Positions 7,549-11,712 of a DNA stretch of 11,712 bases are shown piece after piece (positions within the stretch are counted from its first letter, which is position 1; every line of letters starts with the position of its first letter). Source of the stretch: CSBr16-58 sp051859825. GTDB lineage: Bacteria > Bacteroidota > Bacteroidia > Flavobacteriales > Schleiferiaceae. The notes beneath the pieces are model-generated. The model was not told where the DNA came from, made no database searches, and was given only the letters and a program-made list of their open reading frames with translations. The stretch spans positions 1 through 11,712 of the forward strand of contig JBHYFA010000081.1 of assembly GCA_051859825.1 (NCBI GenBank). Reading direction: 5' to 3'. Made by a program: the position numbers and the translations under genes.

Positions 7549-10461
7549 TCAAGGAATGAAAGATTCGTAAATGATTTCCTGAATGCGTGTACGCACCGAA
7601 AGACTCAGAAGCTTCTTGTTCTCGGCATCGGGGAACACCCTGTTTGACAAAAAGATATAAATGATTTCCTCCTCAGGATCTACCCAAGCTAAGGTGCCCG
7701 TAAAGCCTGAATGTCCATAACTATCCATAGACAAACAACCACAAGTAGGTCCTGAACCTGAAAGTTGTGGCTTGTCAAACCCCGCGCCTCGTCTATTCTT
7801 CTTGGGTTCGCAAAACTGACAACGTGTAAATTCACGAATGGTCAATGAGTCGATAAACCGCTGTCCACCGTAGCTTCCTTCATTCAAATAAAGCTGCATC
7901 AATTTAGCCAAGTCATTGGCATTGGAAAACAAACCCGCGTGCCCCGCTACTCCACCCAACATGGCTGCACCTTGATCGTGTACAAAACCGTGGATCAATT
8001 GCTTTCGCCAAGTTTTATCGTTCTCGGTAGGAATAATTTCATCTAAGGGAAAATAATTGCGAGGCTTATACCGCAAACGATGCGCACCAATACGCTCGTA
8101 GAAATATTCGTTTAGAAATTCGTCAATCGGTTGTCGGGTATAATTCTCTATCATTCGTTGAAAATAGTAGTAGCCTAAATCGCTGTAGAGGTAATTGCCC
8201 AAAGGCTTGAGAGGAGTACGATTAATCGTTTTTAGTATGCTGTCGCGGTAAGCCGTTTGAATGAAAATATTATCGGCAACTTGCTTGTTGTGGGTAAAGG
8301 ATCTTTGGGATTGATATACTAAAGAGTCTAACTTTCCATCCTTCATCGTTTTCAAAAAAAAAGGAATCCAAGCGGGCAGACCGGCCTGATGGGACAGTAT
8401 ATCTCGAATATTGAGATTTGCCTTGTCTGTACCTTTCAACTCCGGTAAATAATCACCCAAACTCGCATCGAGATCGAAGGCGCCTCGATCGGTCATATAC
8501 ATCAAGGCGAGTACGGAGGCCGAAATCTTGGTGATGCTCGCAATATCGTAGAGGTCGAACAGGTCAACAGGCTTTTTTTTTTCGTAGGTATGATGCCCGA
8601 AAGCCTTGTGATACACCACCACGCCCCTGCGTGCTACCAGCACCTGAGCACCGGGCGTTGCCTGCTCTTTTATGGCTTCATTTACCAAGGCATCGATGCG
8701 GCTCAACTTCTTAGAGTCAAAGCCCACCTCCTCGGGTAAGCCATAGCGCAATCGACCATTTGACGGGAAGTAAAAACCCATATCTGCCGGCCAAGTTTTC
8801 CCAATGGAAACCGGCAATTTACCCTTAGGTGAGCGTGCGCCATAAATGATTTGGGCCGCAATTTCGGCTGCATCCACATCGTTTTGGTAAGCCAATAAAA
8901 TGGCTGAGGCGCGTTCCGCCTGAGGAAAATCGCGTAAGCCATAGGGATTGCCAAAAACGGTGAGTACAAAGTTGTTCTGCATTCCCAATTGACCCGTAAA
9001 GGATTTGATGTAACCGGCATACTTATAGGATTTCCACGGACTCGCGCCAGAGGTAAACAATCCGAGTATAACTTTATCAAAACCCGCAAGTTTGTTGAGA
9101 ATATCCTGGGCGTTTGACTCGGTAAGATGAAAATGCGTTATGGGTTGATGGTTTTTTAATCCACGAAGAAAATAGGGTTGCACGTCGGTACCCGCGGTCA
9201 CGAGGGCTACTTTTTTATCTTCCAAATCCTGAATAGGCAGGGTGCGATTCACGTTTTTCACCAAAGTCAAAGCCTCTTGATAAGCCTGACGTTTTAGTAA
9301 TGAAGCCTTTGGAGTATGTAAATCTTCGTGCAAACAACGGATATCAACCCTTTGTGGCTTATTGAGCCCCATCCACTCTTTAGCCAAGAGAATGCGACGC
9401 ACCGCGGCATCAATTTGCGCCATGCTGATGGTCTCGTCTTGCAAAGCCTTCTTAAACATCTTGATGGCAAGGGGCACATCTTCGGCAAAAAGCAAAACGT
9501 CGTTGCCGGCTAAAAAAGCGTTCAAGTCGGCTGTACCCGGAGGAAACAACTTGGTAATGCCCTTCATGTTTAGCGCATCGGTGAAAACCAAACCGGTAAA
9601 ACCGTACTCATCGCGGAGTAAATCTTTAAGCGCCTTGGGGGACACCGAGGTGGGTATAGGCTTCGACTCGATGGCCGGCACACTCAAGTGCGCGCTCATC
9701 AAACTGCCCAAGCCATCGGCTATGAGGTGACGAAACGGATAAAGCTCAACCGTGTCGAGGCGCTCACGACTGTGATTCACTCGGGGTAAGGTGAGATGAC
9801 TGTCGGTATCTGTATCGCCATGTCCGGGGAAATGTTTGGCGCAGGCCAGTACCTTTTCGTCTTGAAGGCCACGCATTAAAGCTCTACTTTTTGCCAATAC
9901 GTTTGCCGGAACTTCCCCAAAACTACGAGCGTTGATGATGGGATTGGCCGGATTGGTATTGATATCCACCACCGGTGCAAAGCTGATATGAACGCCCAAT
10001 CTTCTGCATTGTCTGCCCATCTCCCTACCAATTTCGTAAATCAAATTCGTATCGGAAATAGCACCCAAGGTGAGATTCCACGGGAAGGCAAAGGTGCTAT
10101 CCAACCGCATCGACAGGCCCCATTCGGCATCCATGGAAATCATCAGGGGTACTTTGGCTTTCGATTGGTAAAGATTGGTCAATCTTGCCTGACGATAAGG
10201 GCCGCCTTGCATAAAAATCAATCCACCTATATGGTGTTTTTCCACCAAATTGAGGATAAACTTCTCGTGATCCGGATTTTTATTCGAATAGGCCGCCACC
10301 ATGAAGAGTTGGCCAATTTTCTGATCGAGGGAAAGACTCGCCATCACGCTATCAGCCCAAGAGCCTCCTGCGCCGTAAAACACCGCCGGGCGTTGGGCAA
10401 AAGCAGAGCCAACAGAGAAGAGTACAATAGTAAGCAGCCAAAAAAATCGCCGTAGATGCAT
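7549..10461 (-). CDS. exported GH3 (NagZ-type) N-acetylglucosaminidase fused to a beta-lactamase-family serine hydrolase
   Basis: The 970-residue protein has a signal peptide at 1-22 (cleavage near SAFA/Q). Residues 35-365 form the GH3 catalytic barrel, with the NagZ signature KHFPGHGDTDTDSH at 209-222 (Asp220 and His222 as the acid/base dyad) and nucleophile Asp295 in FTDALNMKG. Residues 410-560 form the GH3 C-terminal sandwich domain. Residues 580-965 form a class C beta-lactamase/DD-peptidase-like domain, with SITK at 642-645 (Ser642, Lys645), YSD at 759-761 in place of YxN, and HSGFTG at 917-922 in place of KTG. Known NagZ enzymes remove GlcNAc from peptidoglycan fragments, and the second domain could trim stem peptides. 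Acting outside the cytoplasm, the fusion probably degrades muropeptides. Four cysteines (881, 884, 907, 909) lie beside the last active-site motif. Confidence 0.93.
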   Translation of the reverse strand: MHLRRFFWLLTIVLFSVGSAFAQRPAVFYGAGGSWADSVMASLSLDQKIGQLFMVAAYSNKNPDHEKFILNLVEKHHIGGLIFMQGGPYRQARLTNLYQSKAKVPLMISMDAEWGLSMRLDSTFAFPWNLTLGAISDTNLIYEIGREMGRQCRRLGVHISFAPVVDINTNPANPIINARSFGEVPANVLAKSRALMRGLQDEKVLACAKHFPGHGDTDTDSHLTLPRVNHSRERLDTVELYPFRHLIADGLGSLMSAHLSVPAIESKPIPTSVSPKALKDLLRDEYGFTGLVFTDALNMKGITKLFPPGTADLNAFLAGNDVLLFAEDVPLAIKMFKKALQDETISMAQIDAAVRRILLAKEWMGLNKPQRVDIRCLHEDLHTPKASLLKRQAYQEALTLVKNVNRTLPIQDLEDKKVALVTAGTDVQPYFLRGLKNHQPITHFHLTESNAQDILNKLAGFDKVILGLFTSGASPWKSYKYAGYIKSFTGQLGMQNNFVLTVFGNPYGLRDFPQAERASAILLAYQNDVDAAEIAAQIIYGARSPKGKLPVSIGKTWPADMGFYFPSNGRLRYGLPEEVGFDSKKLSRIDALVNEAIKEQATPGAQVLVARRGVVVYHKAFGHHTYEKKKPVDLFDLYDIASITKISASVLALMYMTDRGAFDLDASLGDYLPELKGTDKANLNIRDILSHQAGLPAWIPFFLKTMKDGKLDSLVYQSQRSFTHNKQVADNIFIQTAYRDSILKTINRTPLKPLGNYLYSDLGYYYFQRMIENYTRQPIDEFLNEYFYERIGAHRLRYKPRNYFPLDEIIPTENDKTWRKQLIHGFVHDQGAAMLGGVAGHAGLFSNANDLAKLMQLYLNEGSYGGQRFIDSLTIREFTRCQFCEPKKNRRGAGFDKPQLSGSGPTCGCLSMDSYGHSGFTGTLAWVDPEEEIIYIFLSNRVFPDAENKKLLSLSVRTRIQEIIYESFIP

Positions 10462-10482
10462 AAAAAAGTTGGAATTATTGCG

Positions 10483-10500
10483 TTTTGTAAAATTACAAAA
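10483..10500. promoter_or_regulatory. palindrome upstream of the NagZ/serine hydrolase gene
   Basis: TTTTGTAA and TTACAAAA (8 bases each) form a perfect inverted repeat around a 2-base centre, 21 bases upstream of the start codon at 10461. Its size and position fit a dimeric repressor site. No exact TAnnTTTG box was found nearby on the minus strand; TGCTTTTG and TCCTTTTG, each one mismatch away, overlap or adjoin it. Confidence 0.35.
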
Positions 10501-10590
10501 GCAAAAGGACTGCCAATTAAGCTTGTATTGTTAAGTTTCTAACAAGGGAGGTTCATTACTTTGGTTGGTTGAGGCGTTTAGGCGTTTCGT

Positions 10591-10717
10591 GGGCATGTAG
10601 GCTTCGTGAGTGAAGCATGGTGCGCTGTCGCGCGCATGGGCGCTTGCTGCGCAGCGCGGCATGGAGGGCTGCGCCCGCATGGAGGTACTTTGCAGGCAGA
10701 GGGCAATCCCTGCTACC
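10591..10717. repeat. GC-rich array of hairpins each followed by ATGG (REP-like element)
   Basis: Four short hairpins lie head to tail, each followed directly or within three bases by ATGG. They are GCTTC/GAAGC (10601-10605 with 10612-10616), a six-pair stem with one G-T pair (10620-10625 with 10630-10635), GCGCT/AGCGC (10640-10644 with 10653-10657), and GGGC/GCCC (10666-10669 with 10673-10676). ATGG occurs at 10617, 10636, 10661 and 10679. A fifth, larger hairpin closes the array: GGTA and GCAGG (10684-10687, 10692-10696) pair with CCTGC and TACC (10709-10717). The stretch is far richer in G and C than the surrounding spacer. The first hairpin is preceded by GTAG and the fourth by GGAG, like the tetranucleotides beside REP hairpins. 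An open frame through it on the minus strand is taken as spurious. Confidence 0.6.
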
Positions 10718-10924
10718 GAGCTACCCCGCACCCCACAACCAGACAGCATTCCCAATCTACCAAACAATCGAATTGCAGAAAGCGCCCCGACAACTTCCTC
10801 ACCACCTAACATCCTCACCCTCCAAACCAAAATCCCACTCGACGTAAAGACAAGCTTTACCCCTCCTTCGTTCCTCATCATAAATAAAACATACTTAGTT
10901 TTGCTATGAACAGGAATATTATCG
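10718..10924. other. non-coding spacer with one small hairpin
   Basis: No convincing gene is seen on either strand. The plus strand is rich in C and A (CCTCACCACCTAACATCCTC-like composition), and open frames here are of low complexity and run into the hairpin array. A 6-pair stem GTAAAG/CTTTAC (10844-10849 with 10855-10860) has a 5-base loop and no T run, so it is not a standard terminator. The spacer from 10501 to 10590 also shows nothing recognisable. Confidence 0.5.
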
Positions 10925-10938
10925 TACATTTGAAATGT
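10901..10938 (+). promoter_or_regulatory. promoter of the toxin-antitoxin module with overlapping palindromic operator
   Basis: TTG (10901-10903, within TTTTG) is followed after 21 bases by TACATTTG (10925-10932), an exact match to the Bacteroidota -7 consensus TAnnTTTG. The palindrome ACATTT-G-AAATGT (10926-10938) covers the -7 box, which is where an autorepressing antitoxin would be expected to bind. The transcript would begin near 10939 and carry a leader of about 105 bases before the antitoxin start at 11044. Confidence 0.5.
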
Positions 10939-10993
10939 CCATGTAGTGGCCTTCACAAGGTCCAATGAAAATTGACTAGGACATTCCATAACT

Positions 10994-11015
10994 TGTCCCG
11001 ATATTTGTGTCGGGA
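10994..11015. repeat. palindromic hairpin, left bracket of the toxin-antitoxin module
   Basis: TCCCGA (10996-11001) and TCGGGA (11010-11015) pair around an 8-base loop. The 22-base unit reads TGTCCCG, seven bases, TGTCGGGA. The same arms occur on the opposite strand at 11689-11712. No T run follows, so it is not a usual terminator. It lies in the predicted antitoxin leader. Confidence 0.6.
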
Positions 11016-11043
11016 TGACCTTTAAAAAACAAATAATTTACAT

Positions 11044-11301
11044 ATGAATAAAAAAAAGATGGCAACACTAGACAAAATTCGAAATGGATTGATCGACAAA
11101 ATTTTCTCCATCAATAACAAAGACTTTTTAGAAGCCATTGACAAACTCATTACTTCAAGCATTCCAGAAAACGAGTCTTTATCCTTGGAAAAAGAGCAAA
11201 GTGAAATGCTGGAAATGAGCGAGCAAGATATTTTAGATGGATCACTGATCTCTCAAGAGGCCATGGATAAAAGAAACTTGGAATGGCTGAACGAAATGTA
11301 G
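11044..11301 (+). CDS. antitoxin of a ParE/RelE-type toxin-antitoxin pair
   Basis: The 85-residue protein starts at 11044; an ATG at 11059 (MATLDKIRNG) is a possible alternative. It has an N-terminal helical region (about 6-40, IRNGLIDKIFSINNKDFLEAIDKL) and an acidic tail with LSLEKEQSEMLEMSEQDI, then DGSLISQEAMDK and a final EWLNEM. This tail is the pattern of small Bacteroidota antitoxins encoded before ParE-family toxins, where it wraps the toxin. No clear ribbon-helix-helix or HTH DNA-binding motif is evident, although the N-terminal half could supply one. The toxin frame begins inside it with a 19-base overlap, the common coupling in such modules. The overlapping promoter palindrome suggests autoregulation. 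Confidence 0.72.
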   Translation: MNKKKMATLDKIRNGLIDKIFSINNKDFLEAIDKLITSSIPENESLSLEKEQSEMLEMSEQDILDGSLISQEAMDKRNLEWLNEM

Positions 11302-11595
11302 TTTGGACTAAAACAGCAGATCTTCAGCTTGTAGGCGTATTAGAATATTGGGTTAAGAGAAACAAATCCAACATATACGCGAAAAATTTAATGAAGTTGG
11401 TATCCGAAAGAACCAAACAGATTGCTGACAATCCCTTTATTTACAATAAAAACATCCTTCAAAGAACATAGAGTTGCTTCATTAGGACACTTCAGCATTT
11501 TCTATAAAATTATAAGTAAGAAAATTATCATAACAGCATTCTGGGACAATAGACAAGATCCTAAAAAACTACTGAGCATTTTAAAAAACAAGTAA
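11283..11595 (+). pseudogene. ParE/RelE-family toxin disrupted by a one-base frameshift
   Basis: The frame from the ATG at 11283 (MAERNVVWTKTADLQLVGVL) gives a ParE-like start and is cut by TAG at 11469-11471 after 62 residues. The sequence downstream continues the family in the next frame: TSFKEHRVASLGHFSIFYK, then IIITAFWDNRQDPKKL, and a stop at 11593-11595. Removing one A from the run at 11448-11452 joins the two parts into a 103-residue protein, normal for this family, with the usual R-x-x-x-x-G-x-F-S-I-F-Y-K and F-W-D-N-R-x-D-P-K-K-L segments. Possible explanations are an inactivating mutation, an assembly error in the A run, or frameshifting during expression. Intact members inhibit gyrase or cleave mRNA; which applies here is unclear. 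Confidence 0.82.
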
Positions 11596-11629
11596 TCAAA
11601 CCAAATTCCATAGGATATGCTACCGTTAT

Positions 11630-11656
11630 GCCGCACCTAACGGAACAGGTGTAGGC
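11630..11656. repeat. hairpin downstream of the toxin-antitoxin module
   Basis: GCC and CACCT (11630-11632, 11634-11638) pair with AGGTG and GGC (11647-11651, 11654-11656) around an 8-base loop, with a small internal bulge. An alternative, mutually exclusive stem pairs CCGTTA (11623-11628) with TAACGG (11638-11643). No T run follows, so neither is a typical terminator. Confidence 0.4.
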
Positions 11657-11671
11657 TTATTACCCAAAAAA

Positions 11672-11687
11672 CTTTGCGCCTTTGCGC
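11672..11687 (+). repeat. tandem CTTTGCGC repeat
   Basis: CTTTGCGC occurs twice without a gap (11672-11679 and 11680-11687), preceded by a run of A. Similar CTTTGCG-type short tandem motifs are familiar from Bacteroidota intergenic DNA. The function is unknown. Confidence 0.55.
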
Positions 11688-11688
11688 C

Positions 11689-11712
11689 TCCCGACAATTC
11701 TTGTACGGGACA
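11689..11712. repeat. palindromic hairpin, right bracket of the toxin-antitoxin module (touches window edge)
   Basis: TCCCGACA (11689-11696) and CGGGACA (11706-11712) flank nine bases. Read on the minus strand this is TGTCCCG, nine bases, TGTCGGGA, the same arms as the repeat at 10994-11015 but in opposite orientation. It also forms a TCCCG/CGGGA stem with an inner CAA/TTG pairing. Confidence 0.55.

Noticed and set aside
9988..10455. A 155-codon plus-strand open frame inside the NagZ fusion
   Set aside because: It lies antisense to the conserved GH3 catalytic domain and encodes nothing recognisable.
10531..10989. A 152-codon open frame on the minus strand and shorter ones on the plus strand in the same region
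   Set aside because: They run through the hairpin array and a low-complexity spacer, have biased composition with many Ser, Ala, Arg and Cys, and show no recognisable domain.
11623..11643. Possible integron attC-like site (GTTATGC ... ACCTAAC)
   Set aside because: ACCTAAC fits RYYYAAC, but GTTATGC does not fit GTTRRRY, the order of the two boxes is reversed, and their spacing is far too short for an attC site.
1..11712. CRISPR array, tRNA or rRNA genes, retron or diversity-generating element
   Set aside because: No regularly spaced identical repeats of CRISPR size, no tRNA cloverleaf, no reverse transcriptase or template-repeat pair were seen on either strand.

Overview
The window looks like chromosomal DNA of a member of the Bacteroidota, probably a Flavobacteriales-type lineage. 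Several promoters fit the Bacteroidota pattern (TTG, about 20 bases, then TAnnTTTG). Clear Shine-Dalgarno sites are largely absent. Gene content also fits: a PIN-PhoH protein, a class II KdsA, a fused NagZ/serine hydrolase, and a ParE-type toxin-antitoxin pair flanked by palindromic intergenic repeats. Finer taxonomy cannot be read from this sequence.

Left part (1-3684): two minus-strand genes overlap by 14 bases, a PIN-PhoH ATPase and the N-terminus of a GT-C-like membrane glycosyltransferase cut by the window edge. Divergent from them, kdsA (KDO-8-phosphate synthase, lipopolysaccharide inner core) is followed 20 bases later by a short acyl-CoA-dehydrogenase-fold protein.

Middle part (3685-6679): a monocistronic gene for a bacterial eRF1-like (baeRF/Balon-type) putative ribosome hibernation factor ends at a strong intrinsic terminator. 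Eleven bases after that terminator starts a tight three-gene set: a DUF456 membrane protein, a small membrane-anchored protein with a BamE/SmpA-like C-terminus, and a J-domain protein with a membrane segment and an SH3-like tail. This set is A-rich compared with kdsA and the nagZ fusion.

Right part (6683-10461, minus strand): a 970-residue exported fusion of a GH3/NagZ N-acetylglucosaminidase with a beta-lactamase-type serine hydrolase is followed after two bases by an exported helical-repeat protein. The pair is probably an envelope or peptidoglycan-turnover operon. It converges on the J-domain gene with a 3-base gap.

Right end (10462-11712): this is the accessory, repeat-rich part. It holds a GC-rich array of consecutive hairpins, each followed by ATGG (REP-like), then a promoter with a palindrome over its -7 box. 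A toxin-antitoxin module follows, whose ParE/RelE-type toxin carries a one-base frameshift in an A run. The module is bracketed by two related TGTCCCG...TGTCGGGA hairpins in opposite orientation. No complete novel defence or mobile system is evident. The least-explained material is the hairpin array, the bracketing repeats, and the DUF456/J-domain gene set.
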